Positions 1-8,750 of a stretch of DNA of 64,000 nt are shown piece after piece (positions within the stretch are counted from its first letter, which is position 1; every line of letters begins with the position of its first letter). Source of the stretch: Gammaproteobacteria bacterium (lineage in GTDB: Bacteria; Pseudomonadota; Gammaproteobacteria; Pseudomonadales; Azotimanducaceae); NCBI GenBank assembly GCA_002725995.1, contig PBRQ01000017.1, positions 115,844 to 179,843 on the forward strand, given 5' to 3'. Below the pieces are notes generated by a model, which was not told where the DNA came from, did not search any database, and worked only from the letters and a program-made list of their open reading frames with translations. The position numbers were made by a program, and so were the translations under genes.

Positions 1-57
1 ATATGGTGAACGCAGATGCACGGTAAACGGACAGTGACAATTGACGCAGCAACCGAG

Positions 58-561
58 ATGTCAGTCAAGATCAGAAAGGAGAGGACAGAAGATGTCAACG
101 CCATTTACCGGGTTGTTGAAGAGGCTTTTGACAGTAAACTTGAAGCCGAGCTGGTGTCTTTGATTCGCTCGCGTGAACAATCTCTACTCTCATTCGTAGC
201 AACCCTGGGTGGGCAAGTCATTGGTCATGTCCTGGTGTCGCCAATTACTATCACATCAAGCAGTCGGGGGAACTTTGGCGGGATCGCACCCCTGTCAGTT
301 TGTCCGGCACATCAAGGTAAAGGGATTGGCAGCGCACTGATGTTTGCAGCCATCGAGGAATGCAGAAAACTCGGGCTCGCAGCATTGTTTTTGTTAGGCC
401 ACCCTGAATATTACCCGCGTTTTGGTTTCACCGTATCACACCTGGGCAATGAGTACGGGGCTACCGATACGTTTATGCAGCTTGAACTTGTGCCTGCTTG
501 CCTCAAGTCCGTTCGAGGCAAAGCCATGTATGTACCCGCCTTCGGTGAAATAGGTACCTAG
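58..561 (+). CDS. GNAT-family N-acetyltransferase
   Basis: Small acetyltransferase, 167 aa from the ATG at 58; the reading frame is open back to 16. It has the GNAT fold signature: an N-terminal IRKERTED-type strand/helix, a central VSPITI beta strand, and the acetyl-CoA loop HQGKGIGSAL (Q/R-x-x-G-x-G/A). This is followed by LFLLGHPEYYPRFGF, which is typical of YhbS-like members. The start at 58 is chosen because family proteins begin just before the Val-Lys-Ile-Arg strand; the upstream 14 residues look like non-coding extension. The substrate is unknown. It lies at the edge of a decayed accessory patch, so its upstream context is not visible. Confidence 0.8.
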   Translation: MSVKIRKERTEDVNAIYRVVEEAFDSKLEAELVSLIRSREQSLLSFVATLGGQVIGHVLVSPITITSSSRGNFGGIAPLSVCPAHQGKGIGSALMFAAIEECRKLGLAALFLLGHPEYYPRFGFTVSHLGNEYGATDTFMQLELVPACLKSVRGKAMYVPAFGEIGT

Positions 562-609
562 TATGTCTGACGTAAATCAGCCAGCTGGTATCCGGCGACA
601 CAAAGGTGA

Positions 610-822
610 CACCCCAATCGGCTGGTCCGTACATCGGGCGACGCATTACTGCTTCCTGATTCGAACGGCATTTTGAGTTCTGAAGACCTTCAAGTTACTG
701 GAACGAAAGGCTCATTGCAGAACTGGACATCTCTGAGAGAAATGTTTGAAAGGCAGAAGACCACTCACTTAAGAGAGGATTTTGTAAAATTCGTCGAAAC
801 ACAAATTCTAGGTGGAGCATAA
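610..822 (+). pseudogene. ORF remnant of unknown origin (C-terminal piece)
   Basis: An open frame of 70 codons ends with TAA at 820-822. It is closed upstream by a TGA at 607 and has no convincing start codon. The C-terminal half reads like real protein (an amphipathic charged helix around SLREMFERQKTTHLREDF) and ends immediately before a further ATG at 824. I do not recognise the family. It is most likely the surviving 3' end of a gene whose 5' part was lost. A short out-of-frame ORF at 563-676 looks meaningless. Confidence 0.3.
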
Positions 823-823
823 C

Positions 824-904
824 ATGAAATTTAAGGCACTCCTTTCTATTGCTCGGACCGCAGTAAACTGCGGCCGCTTAACTAAGTGTTATTTGACCGA
901 ATGA
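824..904 (+). CDS. 26-codon ORF coupled to the monooxygenase gene
   Basis: ATG at 824 is preceded by a purine-rich GGTGGAG about 6 bases upstream. The ORF ends in TGA at 902-904, which overlaps the ATG (901) of the next gene in the classic ATGA arrangement. The peptide is short and basic (starts MKFKALLSIAR) with no recognisable domain. It could be a leader peptide whose translation delivers ribosomes to the monooxygenase start, or a chance ORF. The Shine-Dalgarno and exact stop/start overlap are seen; the function is inference. Confidence 0.3.
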   Translation: MKFKALLSIARTAVNCGRLTKCYLTE

Positions 905-1197
905 GTGGGCTTGTGTCCAAGGCAATCCTACAAGGATATATCGTCGTACCAGACGAAGATTTGGACGAGATCCTCAATGAATTACCGATCCATATAAAAC
1001 TGACTCGAGAAGAAAATGGCTGTACTAATTTTCAGGTAGACCAGTCACCCAGCGCTGTGAGGAGATTTGATGTCTATGAAGAGTTCATAGACCAAGACTC
1101 CTTTGAAACGCATCAAGAAAGGGTTAGTGGCTCAAGGTGGGGTATGATCACGAAAAATGTGTCGCGCCACTACAAAGTGGAAACAGTTAACCAGTAG
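901..1197 (+). CDS. antibiotic biosynthesis monooxygenase (ABM)-domain protein
   Basis: 98 aa from ATG 901 (103 aa if the upstream TTG at 886 is used). It fits the ferredoxin-like ABM fold of LsrG/YgiN-type proteins: a first strand with GYIVVPDEDLDEI, a helix with HIKLTREENGCTNFQVDQS (the E-x-G-C motif), and a second half FDVYEEFIDQDSFETHQ with the conserved F-x-H. Such proteins are cofactor-free monooxygenases or quinol oxidases, usually dimeric; the substrate here is unknown. The start at 901 is favoured by overlap with the stop of a 26-codon ORF. It sits between gene remnants, so it is probably accessory. Confidence 0.7.
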   Translation: MSGLVSKAILQGYIVVPDEDLDEILNELPIHIKLTREENGCTNFQVDQSPSAVRRFDVYEEFIDQDSFETHQERVSGSRWGMITKNVSRHYKVETVNQ

Positions 1198-1313
1198 GGT
1201 GTGCCAAGTGACGCGGAACATGAAGTCCGAGCCACACTGTCGTGCTCGACACCGGTCGGTCGCGGGGACATATTGTTTAGCGACTTGCAGCGCAAATAGG
1301 CGTTAGATTGATT

Positions 1314-1802
1314 GTGTCAAAAGCAGTCGTTATTTCCGGGCCTCCCAGTGCGGGTAAAACGACACTGGCCAACCATTTATCAAAAAGACGCCAACTCCCG
1401 ATCCTCGCAAAAAATGCGCTCAAGGAATCTCTTGCGGACAATGTCGGATACTCAGATCACAAGCGATCTGTTGAATTGGGGTAGGCAGCTTTTCAGATTC
1501 ATTTACAACTCGCCAAAGAGTTGGCGTCCAAGAATGTAGGTTTCATTTATGAAACTGCTTTCTACAAACAATCCATTAGCGATTTCGCCGCCGTTCTGGC
1601 CGGTTGCGAGATCATCCAGGCTTGATTGCGGATAGTGACGTAATGCGTAGATTCAGAACTAGAGTGCAGGGAAAAGCTAGCACCCGGTGTCTATGAAGCC
1701 CTTTATATCGGGGGAGCTCTCATTAAGGTAGATACCAACGATTTTGAATCAAAAAAATATACTGATGCCATCGAAAGTCTGGTTCGCAAATATGCAGCCT
1801 GA
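1314..1802 (+). pseudogene. broken P-loop kinase-like gene
   Basis: From GTG 1314 the frame reads VSKAVVISGPPSAGKTTLA, a Walker A loop typical of zeta-toxin/adenylate-kinase-like nucleotide kinases. It runs into an in-frame TAG at 1482-1484, continues in the same frame to a TGA at 1623-1625, then makes sense in another frame (DVMRRFRTRVQGK, about 1625-1680). It returns to the first frame for PGVYEALYIGGALIKVDT and ends at TGA 1800-1802. One nonsense mutation and two compensating frameshifts therefore interrupt a gene of about 160 codons. The exact kinase family is uncertain. No product of useful length can be made. Confidence 0.7.
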
Positions 1803-1858
1803 ACTGAGTTCAAATACTTTCCGTTCCGACACAAATTCGATCATCGGCACATGTGCTA

Positions 1859-2182
1859 TTAGCGTAAGTTAAACACAGACACAACGACGCCAAGCTGTTC
1901 TGTGAATACTCGATTCAGTAGTAGCGACAAACTTTCACTACTGGTACTGCAATACCAATCGTCATCATCAAGAGCGAGATGGTATCCACCGGACCTGGCA
2001 GCAACCCACACTTCGTGGTTTACGATTTGTCGACTCAATATGACACGACTTGTGTCCGGGAATTCGATCGTCAGGATACCGGCTGACGCATCCACATCAA
2101 TATCTGCGTCCAACTCATCAATTTCATCTTCAATCGCATTGAACAGCTGATCCACACATTCTTCGTACTCGGCGTCTTGCAT
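1859..2182 (-). CDS. cyaY: frataxin-like iron donor CyaY
   Basis: Bacterial frataxin, 107 aa, which binds iron and modulates Fe-S cluster assembly on IscS in the cytoplasm. It shows the acidic first helix (EYEECVDQLFNAIEDEIDELDADIDVD in outline), the strand GILTIEFPDTSRVILSRQ, the diagnostic VNHEVWVAARSGGYHL and the C-terminal LSLLLNRVFTEQLG. The start at ATG 2182 is used because the family begins with M-(x)2-3-EYE; the frame is open 16 codons further upstream. It is transcribed divergently from lptM-lysA, the arrangement seen in enterobacteria and pseudomonads. Confidence 0.93.
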   Translation of the reverse strand: MQDAEYEECVDQLFNAIEDEIDELDADIDVDASAGILTIEFPDTSRVILSRQIVNHEVWVAARSGGYHLALDDDDWYCSTSSESLSLLLNRVFTEQLGVVVSVFNLR

Positions 2183-2269
2183 GATTATCCACCAGGGGTT
2201 TTTACCCGATAAGTATCGAGTATACTGCACTGCTTCATTCCTGCTTCATCAGAGTCAGAAAGAACGGCC

Positions 2270-2389
2270 ATGCGAATTCTCATATTGCTACTAATTGTTT
2301 GTACACTTACTGCCTGTGGCCAGAAAGGACGCCTGTATTTACCTGCACCGGACGAAAGCCCGGTCGAGCAGGGGTCCTCTAATGAGTGA
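2270..2389 (+). CDS. lptM: LPS-assembly small lipoprotein LptM (YifL)
   Basis: 39-aa lipoprotein. The signal peptide starts MRILILLLIV and ends in the lipobox LTAC, followed by GQKGRLYLP, which is the hallmark of the LptM/YifL family (C-G-x-K-G-x-L-Y-x-P). In Enterobacteria this outer-membrane lipoprotein assists LptD oxidation and maturation. The gene ends inside the lysA start (ATGAGTGA: lysA ATG 2382, lptM TGA 2387-2389), so the two are probably translationally coupled. Placement between cyaY and lysA/dapF is the canonical one. Confidence 0.9.
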   Translation: MRILILLLIVCTLTACGQKGRLYLPAPDESPVEQGSSNE

Positions 2390-3632
2390 ATTTCAGTTTC
2401 TGGATGGTCAGCTCCACGCAGAAGACGTACCAGCCAGCAAAATCGCTGAGGAATACGGCACACCGACGTTCATCTATTCCAAAGCAGCTATCGTCACCGC
2501 CTATGAGAATTTTCAGGCCGCTTTCAGCGAACACGATCACCAGATCTGCTACGCCGTAAAAGCCAATTCCAATCTGGGTATTCTCAGTTTGTTGGCATCG
2601 ATGGGCTCCGGCTTTGACATAGTCTCTGGCGGAGAATTGAAGCGGGTCATTGAAGCTGGAGGCGATGCAGAAAAAGTCGTATTTTCAGGTGCTGGAAAGC
2701 TGGCGTGGGAAATTGAGCTGGCACTTGAACAGGGGATCAGTTGTTTCAATCTCGAATCAGACTCTGAACTGAATTTAGTCAACAAAATTGCACTAAAACT
2801 TGGCAAGGTTGCTGCAATTTCGGTTCGTGTTAACCCAGACGTTGATGCCAAGACCCACCCCTATACGGCAACTGGCCTGAAGGAAAACAAGTTTGGCGTC
2901 TCCTCAAGGGATGCGGTGACCATTTACCAGCGCGCGCAACAGCTGCCTAATGTAGAAATCAAGGGTATCGACTGCCACATTGGCTCACAGATAACCGAGA
3001 TATCACCCCTGGTTGATTCGCTGGTTCTCCTACTTGAGCTAGTAGATGAACTTGAAGCGATAGGTATCAGTCTTTCTCATATCGATCTTGGTGGCGGCAT
3101 CGGCATTAAATACCAGGATGAGGAGCCAATCGATATTGATCTGTATGCGAGTGCGATCCAGCAAACTCTGGGCAACCGCTCGCTAAAACTTTTTTTTGAG
3201 CCTGGTCGTTACATCATCGGCAACGCGGGAATCCTATTGTCCCGGATTGTCACGATCAAACAAAATGAAAACAAGAAGTTTGCAGTTGTCGATGCGGCAA
3301 TGAATGACCTGATTAGACCAGCCCTTTACCAGTCCTGGCAGCGGATCGAAAACATCAAGCAATCCAGTGCACCCAGGGACAGTTATGATGTTGTTGGCCC
3401 CATCTGTGAGTCAGCTGACTTCCTCGGTAAAAACCGCGAATTGTCCTTGTGTGAGGGAGATCTGATCGCCGTTTTTTCATCTGGCGCATACGGGTTTGCC
3501 ATGAGTTCCAATTACAACAGCAGAAACCGTGCTGCTGAGCTGCTTGTTTCCGGAAAGAGCATCCATTGCATCAGGCAGCGGGAATCCTTTGCTGATCAAA
3601 TCAGGCTGGAAAGTATCCCAGGCAACGACTAA
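2382..3632 (+). CDS. lysA: diaminopimelate decarboxylase
   Basis: 416 aa, PLP-dependent fold-type III decarboxylase that converts meso-diaminopimelate to lysine. Visible features are YAVKANSNL (PLP lysine), HIGSQI, the glycine-rich phosphate loop DLGGGIGI, EPGRYIIGNAG and the C-terminal GPICESADFLGK (substrate-binding Cys/Glu) followed by SSGAYGFAMSSNYN. The start ATG 2382 matches family N-termini and overlaps the end of lptM; a longer frame from 2295 would include the lptM region in another frame. dapF, the enzyme that makes its substrate, follows 41 bp downstream. Confidence 0.96.
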   Translation: MSEFQFLDGQLHAEDVPASKIAEEYGTPTFIYSKAAIVTAYENFQAAFSEHDHQICYAVKANSNLGILSLLASMGSGFDIVSGGELKRVIEAGGDAEKVVFSGAGKLAWEIELALEQGISCFNLESDSELNLVNKIALKLGKVAAISVRVNPDVDAKTHPYTATGLKENKFGVSSRDAVTIYQRAQQLPNVEIKGIDCHIGSQITEISPLVDSLVLLLELVDELEAIGISLSHIDLGGGIGIKYQDEEPIDIDLYASAIQQTLGNRSLKLFFEPGRYIIGNAGILLSRIVTIKQNENKKFAVVDAAMNDLIRPALYQSWQRIENIKQSSAPRDSYDVVGPICESADFLGKNRELSLCEGDLIAVFSSGAYGFAMSSNYNSRNRAAELLVSGKSIHCIRQRESFADQIRLESIPGND

Positions 3633-3673
3633 TCGCTTGCATTAACATCACCCACCGGTAATCTAGGATCATT

Positions 3674-4537
3674 ATGTTATTAAGATTCACAAAAATGCAC
3701 GGTCTGGGAAATGATTTCGTACTATTGGATCTTATCTCGCAGAATATTCACATTCGGGAAGATCAAATCAGGGAGTTAGCGGATCGGCGCACTGGTATCG
3801 GATTTGATCAGTTGCTGTTGGCAGAACCTCCACAGGATCCTGATGCAGATTTTCGCTATAGCATTTTCAATGCTGATGGCGCCCCGGCAGAACAATGCGG
3901 GAATGGTGCTCGGTGCTTTATGCGTTTCGTCCGTGATAGAGGCCTGACTACCAAAACCAGAATTGTTTTGGAGACCAGCACTGGAAAAATTGAGTCCAAG
4001 TTAGAGAAAGACGGAAGTATTACCGTCAATATGGGGCCGCCAGCGCTTTCACCAGAGCAGATCCCTTTTTTGGCTGACTGCTCAAGCGTTCAATATGACC
4101 TGAAGCTATGCTCTCCCCTGCCAGTTCCCAATGGCTGTCACTCAACAGAAGAAGTTCGTGTTACAGCCGTCGGCATTGGCAACCCACATGCCGTGCTAAA
4201 TGTTGATAACGTTGATGAGGCACCCGTAAATCAGTTAGGACCCCTGATCGAAAATCATAAGCGGTTTCCCCAGCGGGTGAATGTCGGATTTATGCAAGTC
4301 ACATCTCGGAACGAAATCAAGCTTCGGGTATTTGAGCGAGGAGTCGGTGAAACACGATCCTGTGGGAGCGGAGCCTGTGCGGCCGTTGTGGCCGGTCGAC
4401 TACAGGGCTTGCTGGATGATCAGGTAAGTGTCGCCTTGCCCGGCGGGACCCTAAAGATAACCTGGAGCGGGGACAATTCCGACATACTGCTATCCGGGCC
4501 GGCATGCCGTGTATATGAGGGTCGACTACAAATATGA
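3674..4537 (+). CDS. dapF: diaminopimelate epimerase
   Basis: 287 aa, PLP-independent epimerase that interconverts LL- and meso-diaminopimelate for lysine and peptidoglycan synthesis. It begins with the family signature FTKMHGLGNDFVLLD. The two catalytic cysteines lie in EQCGNGARCF (first half) and ETRSCGSGACA (second half). Slightly longer than the usual 274-276 aa because of an insert around residues 140-160. Its stop overlaps the start of the DUF484 gene by 4 bases (ATGA), so the two are coupled. Confidence 0.96.
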   Translation: MLLRFTKMHGLGNDFVLLDLISQNIHIREDQIRELADRRTGIGFDQLLLAEPPQDPDADFRYSIFNADGAPAEQCGNGARCFMRFVRDRGLTTKTRIVLETSTGKIESKLEKDGSITVNMGPPALSPEQIPFLADCSSVQYDLKLCSPLPVPNGCHSTEEVRVTAVGIGNPHAVLNVDNVDEAPVNQLGPLIENHKRFPQRVNVGFMQVTSRNEIKLRVFERGVGETRSCGSGACAAVVAGRLQGLLDDQVSVALPGGTLKITWSGDNSDILLSGPACRVYEGRLQI

Positions 4538-5256
4538 ATGAACCTGATTCAAAGATGATGGGTGCGCATGTCAAAAGGGAACAGCAAATTACCGATGCAC
4601 AGGTGGCAGAGTATCTGCACAGACATCTGGAATACTTCGAAGGCCAGCCTGACCTGCTTGCAGAGCTGGAACTGCCCCAACAGAATGGCAAAGCCGTCTC
4701 TCTTACGGAACGTCAGGTATCTCTGCTTCGTGAGAAAAATGACAGCATTAGAAGCAAGCTCAATGAGTTTGTTGAGTCTGCTCAACGAAACAGCGAAATA
4801 TTCGACAAATGCAGACGCCTGATACTTGACCTCATTGATGCCGAGAACCCAGATCAATTTTTTACAGCTCTGGAGAACAGCTTCAAGGAGGACTTCAAGT
4901 GTCATGCCTATAGCCTGATCATTTTTAGCGATACACCACACCAGATAAATCACTTCACCACGAGCGTCTCTGAGATGGCAGCCAAGGACTACATCGGTGC
5001 TTTGATTCGGGCTAAGCAGCCGACACTCGGTGTGTTACGACCATCAGAGCAGGGCTTCCTCTTTCGCCACCAAGGTGACAAAGTAAAATCAGCCGCGGTT
5101 TTATCAGTGCGCAAGAATCGCCAAATCGCCCTGCTGGCTATCGGCAGCGAAGATGCCAACTATTTCAAGCCAGCCATGGGAACTGAATTCATTGAATTTA
5201 TCGCTGATACCCTCGCTAAATTGCTACCCAAACACATCTACCTGAAACACCAGTAA
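4534..5256 (+). CDS. DUF484 family protein (GAF-like)
   Basis: 240 aa. Members of DUF484 sit between dapF and xerC across many gammaproteobacteria and have no proven function. The N-terminus has the family feature AEYLHRHLEYFEGQPDLLAEL, followed by a short coiled-coil region (ERQVSLLREKNDSIRSKL) and a GAF-like domain in the second half (AAVLSVRKNRQIALLAIGS). It overlaps dapF by 4 bases and precedes xerC by 19 bases, so it is part of a lptM-lysA-dapF-DUF484-xerC-HAD operon. A link to recombination or cell division is only suggested by position. Confidence 0.88.
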   Translation: MNEPDSKMMGAHVKREQQITDAQVAEYLHRHLEYFEGQPDLLAELELPQQNGKAVSLTERQVSLLREKNDSIRSKLNEFVESAQRNSEIFDKCRRLILDLIDAENPDQFFTALENSFKEDFKCHAYSLIIFSDTPHQINHFTTSVSEMAAKDYIGALIRAKQPTLGVLRPSEQGFLFRHQGDKVKSAAVLSVRKNRQIALLAIGSEDANYFKPAMGTEFIEFIADTLAKLLPKHIYLKHQ

Positions 5257-5275
5257 TGGTGTCGGCAAAGCAGCG

Positions 5276-6217
5276 GTGAATCAAAAATCGTTGCATAGTT
5301 TCATAGATGTCTTCGTTGTCCATCTCCGTGATGAGCGTCGCCTCTCAGAAAATACGATCCAGGGCTATCAAAGGGATCTAAAACTGCTGGAAGGATTTTG
5401 TCAGCAGCATGAAATCGATCAGTGGCACCATCTGGCTGACCATCAATTGCGGCAATTTGTGGCTGATTCACACCGTCAAGGTATCTCGGGTAAAACCCTG
5501 CAGCGCAGATTGTCGTCCGTGCGAACCTTTTTCAATTATCTGGTCAGGGAAGGGCAGGTAAAACAAAACCCGGCCCTGGCTATCACGCCACCAAAAACTG
5601 CCCAGAAGTTACCAAAGACACTCGATGCGGATCAGGTATCACAGCTACTCAACGTACAGGGTTCAAAATGGCATACCACCAGGGACCTGGCGATTCTGGA
5701 ACTCTTCTATTCGTCAGGCCTTCGATTGACGGAACTGACCAATGCCAATATCGTCGATATCGACTGGGATGATGCGACCATCAGGGTCACTGGCAAAGGA
5801 TCAAAAGAACGCCTGCTTCCAGTAGGTTCACACGCACTACTTGCAATCAAAAAGTGGCTCAAGATTCGCGCCCAACTGCCGCGGAAAAATCAGTCCATAG
5901 GTGATGAATCACCCTTATTCATCAGTGAGCAAGGTCGGCGGATAAGTCCGCGTAATGTTCAATCCCGGGTGAAGCGCTGGACCCGCAGTCAGAATATTCG
6001 AGGCAATGTGCACCCGCACATGTTGCGCCACTCTTTTGCCAGCCACATGCTTGAATCAAGCGGCGATCTACGCGCTGTTCAGGAACTACTGGGTCATGCA
6101 GATATTTCAACGACACAAATTTATACCCATCTCGATTTTCAACACCTGGCAGAAGTTTATGACAAGGCACACCCAAGAGCTCAGCGCAAATCTCAGCCAG
6201 ATGACCCGGAGATCTGA
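5276..6217 (+). CDS. xerC: site-specific tyrosine recombinase XerC
   Basis: 313 aa from GTG 5276. XerC and XerD resolve chromosome dimers at dif. The N-terminal SAM-like core-binding domain covers about residues 1-95. The catalytic domain carries the Arg in SSGLRLTEL, Lys in GKGSKER, the H-x-x-R box HMLRHSFASH, His in LGHADISTTQIY and the nucleophilic Tyr in IYTHLD. All catalytic residues are present. Slightly longer than E. coli XerC (298 aa). It is the fifth gene of the operon starting at lptM and is followed after 15 bases by the HAD gene, as in enterobacteria and pseudomonads. Confidence 0.94.
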   Translation: MNQKSLHSFIDVFVVHLRDERRLSENTIQGYQRDLKLLEGFCQQHEIDQWHHLADHQLRQFVADSHRQGISGKTLQRRLSSVRTFFNYLVREGQVKQNPALAITPPKTAQKLPKTLDADQVSQLLNVQGSKWHTTRDLAILELFYSSGLRLTELTNANIVDIDWDDATIRVTGKGSKERLLPVGSHALLAIKKWLKIRAQLPRKNQSIGDESPLFISEQGRRISPRNVQSRVKRWTRSQNIRGNVHPHMLRHSFASHMLESSGDLRAVQELLGHADISTTQIYTHLDFQHLAEVYDKAHPRAQRKSQPDDPEI

Positions 6218-6232
6218 TTCGGGAGGCAGGAA

Positions 6233-6952
6233 TTGATTCAAGTTATCGCCTTTGACCTGGACGACACGCTCTGGTCGGTGGGACCAATCATCTTCAAGGC
6301 AGAGAGAAGGCTCAACGACTGGCTGCAACAGGAAGTTCCTCAGATCCTCTATGACGTTGACAGTATGCGTTCGTTGCACCACGAATTGCTCGAACTGGAA
6401 CCAGACCTTGGCAACAAAATTACCGAATCCAGACGCCGGCTGATTGAGCGCGCGCTGCTGCTCAGCAAAATCAATATCGACGAGGCGACTGAACTGTCAC
6501 ATCAGGCCATGGATGTTTTTTTGGAAGCACGAAATGAGATTGTGTTTTTTGAGGGTGCGCTCGAAGCCATATCACTGCTGGCGAATCAGTTCACACTGGG
6601 CGCCTTGACCAATGGCAACGCCGATATCAAAAAAATTGGGCTCGACAGCTACTTCAGCTTTGCATTTTCAGCAGAGGAAGTTGGAGCACCAAAACCAGCA
6701 GAGAATCTATTTCGACAGGCACTGGCTCATACGAATACGAGGCCTCAGCAAATGCTCTACGTAGGCGACAACCCTGTGCTCGATATTGATGTGGCCAATA
6801 ACATTGGCATGCATACGGTCTGGATAAAACACCCGGGACAGGAAAATACGGGGGAGACATCAGCCGATGAGGCAATTGAACACATTAGCGATCTACCGCA
6901 GGCGGTAAATCGAATATTAAGTAGATTCAACGCAGACCATGTTGGCGAATAA
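6233..6952 (+). CDS. yigB: HAD-superfamily phosphatase, YigB type
   Basis: 239 aa from TTG 6233, preceded by a purine-rich GGGAGGCAGG. HAD motif I is FDLDDTLW at residues 7-14, motif II is the Thr in GALTNGNAD, motif III is Lys in GAPKPAENLF, and motif IV is YVGDNPVLDIDVANNIGM. In E. coli YigB dephosphorylates FMN and the riboflavin precursor 5-amino-6-(ribitylamino)uracil phosphate; that substrate is assumed by family and by position next to xerC. The 3' end overlaps the 3' end of thrC on the opposite strand by 26 bases. Confidence 0.88.
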   Translation: MIQVIAFDLDDTLWSVGPIIFKAERRLNDWLQQEVPQILYDVDSMRSLHHELLELEPDLGNKITESRRRLIERALLLSKINIDEATELSHQAMDVFLEARNEIVFFEGALEAISLLANQFTLGALTNGNADIKKIGLDSYFSFAFSAEEVGAPKPAENLFRQALAHTNTRPQQMLYVGDNPVLDIDVANNIGMHTVWIKHPGQENTGETSADEAIEHISDLPQAVNRILSRFNADHVGE

Positions 6953-8303
6953 AGGCCTGTATCTGTCCCACTTCTGCACCCATTCTTTTCTTTCGCTTCG
7001 GCAATCCCTCCAGCGCTTCCAGGGACTCATGACTTGTTATATGCCCAGGAATCGCCTTGCTGATAGCGCCTTCAAATTTAGCAGGATGCGCTGTTGAAAG
7101 ACTCAGCAGCGGTACATCTGGTGTACGAAGTCTATTGCCGACACTAATTCCGACGGCGGTATGTGGATCAACCAGATAGTTATGCTGCTCGTAGAGGCTA
7201 CGAATAGTTTTGAGTGTCTCAGTATCATCTACCGACCCGGCCAGAAAGGAATCATCAAACTCACTGGTATTGAAGTCCAGCCGCGCAACACCCTCGCCCA
7301 GGAAGTCAGCCATAAATTCACTGACTTCTTCACATGACCCATCGAGAGCATAGTAGAGGTACCGCTCAAAATTGCTGGAAACCTGGATATCCATTGCAGG
7401 GCTTTCACTGAAATGTACATCTCCCCGCTTGTACACACCGGTTTGGAAGAAGCGAGCAAGAATGTCATTTTGGTTAGTTGCCAGAATCAACTTCCTAATC
7501 GGCAGTCCCATCCGTTTGGCAAGATAACCGGCAAAAATATCACCGAAGTTACCCGTTGGGACGGATACATCAAATGTCTTGGGTTTGTCGAGCTCATACC
7601 AGGCAAAAAAGTAGTAGACGATCTGGGCCAGTACCCTCGCCCAGTTTACTGAGTTAACTGCCCCAAGCTGGTATTCCTGCTTGAATGGCATATCACTAAA
7701 GATAGCCTTTATCAATGACTGACAATCATCAAAGCTGCCATCCACCGCAATGTTGAAAACATTGGCATCCGGAACGGTCGTCATCTGAGCTTCCTGTACC
7801 GGACTGGTTCTACCTTCAGGGAAAAGAATGAAGATATTGATATTGGATTTACCGCGAACACCTTCTATTGCAGCGCTACCAGTATCACCACTGGTTGCCC
7901 CAAGAATATTTAGACAGCTCTGCTGATCATCAAGAATATATTCAAATACATTGCCCAGGAACTGCAATGCAATGTCCTTGAAGGCTAGTGTCGGGCCATG
8001 GTACAACTCGAGCAGGTGAAAATCGCCCACCTGCACTACCGGTGTTACTTTCTCATGATTGAAACGGGCGTAGCTCCTATTTACCAGCAGCGTCAGATCT
8101 TCGAAGGGAATATCATCGATGAACTCCGCCATGATATTGATGGCCAATTCCTGGAAGGTAAGGGAAGACCAACTGGCAAGTTTGTCTGTTACATCGGGAA
8201 TATCATGCGGAATAAGCAAACCACCATCAGTTGCCAACCCCATCATCACCGCATCCCTGAATCCAAGACCGGATACACCGCCGCGTGAACTTCGATATTT
8301 CAT
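6927..8303 (-). CDS. thrC: threonine synthase
   Basis: 458 aa, PLP enzyme that converts O-phosphohomoserine to threonine. The N-terminal threonine-synthase domain starts MKYRSSRGGVSGLGFRDAV. The PLP lysine is in GPTLAFKDIALQF, followed by GATSGDTGSAA, the phosphate-binding VPTGNFGDIFAGY and the C-terminal VDPHTAVG with LSTAHPAKF. Length fits the long proteobacterial class (about 460 aa). Homoserine kinase (thrB), which supplies its substrate, is in this window at 17201 but not adjacent. It lies 60 bp downstream of glnK on the same strand and overlaps yigB convergently. Confidence 0.95.
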   Translation of the reverse strand: MKYRSSRGGVSGLGFRDAVMMGLATDGGLLIPHDIPDVTDKLASWSSLTFQELAINIMAEFIDDIPFEDLTLLVNRSYARFNHEKVTPVVQVGDFHLLELYHGPTLAFKDIALQFLGNVFEYILDDQQSCLNILGATSGDTGSAAIEGVRGKSNINIFILFPEGRTSPVQEAQMTTVPDANVFNIAVDGSFDDCQSLIKAIFSDMPFKQEYQLGAVNSVNWARVLAQIVYYFFAWYELDKPKTFDVSVPTGNFGDIFAGYLAKRMGLPIRKLILATNQNDILARFFQTGVYKRGDVHFSESPAMDIQVSSNFERYLYYALDGSCEEVSEFMADFLGEGVARLDFNTSEFDDSFLAGSVDDTETLKTIRSLYEQHNYLVDPHTAVGISVGNRLRTPDVPLLSLSTAHPAKFEGAISKAIPGHITSHESLEALEGLPKRKKRMGAEVGQIQAFIRQHGLR

Positions 8304-8363
8304 CTAGAGATCGCTAGATTTGCAAAAAGCTGGGCTATAGAAGCTGGCCTTCTACTAGCTCTT

Positions 8364-8702
<339 letters not shown>

Positions 8703-8750
8703 CTATCTTCTCCCATATTCACACTCACACCACATCTAAATGTAACCAAA

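Noticed and set aside
877..1308. Integron attC-like motifs (GCTTAAC at 877, GTTAGAT near 1302) around the ABM gene
   Set aside because: ABM proteins are often carried on gene cassettes, but the two motifs are about 430 bp apart with a gene between them, the motif next to the ABM start (GTTATTT) does not fit GTTRRRY, and no RYYYAAC element follows the ABM stop. No integrase is present.
8304..8363. Strong terminator between glnK and thrC
   Set aside because: A 5-bp stem (AGAAG/CTTCT) and CTAG palindromes exist but the T run is short and offset, so read-through from glnK into thrC cannot be excluded.
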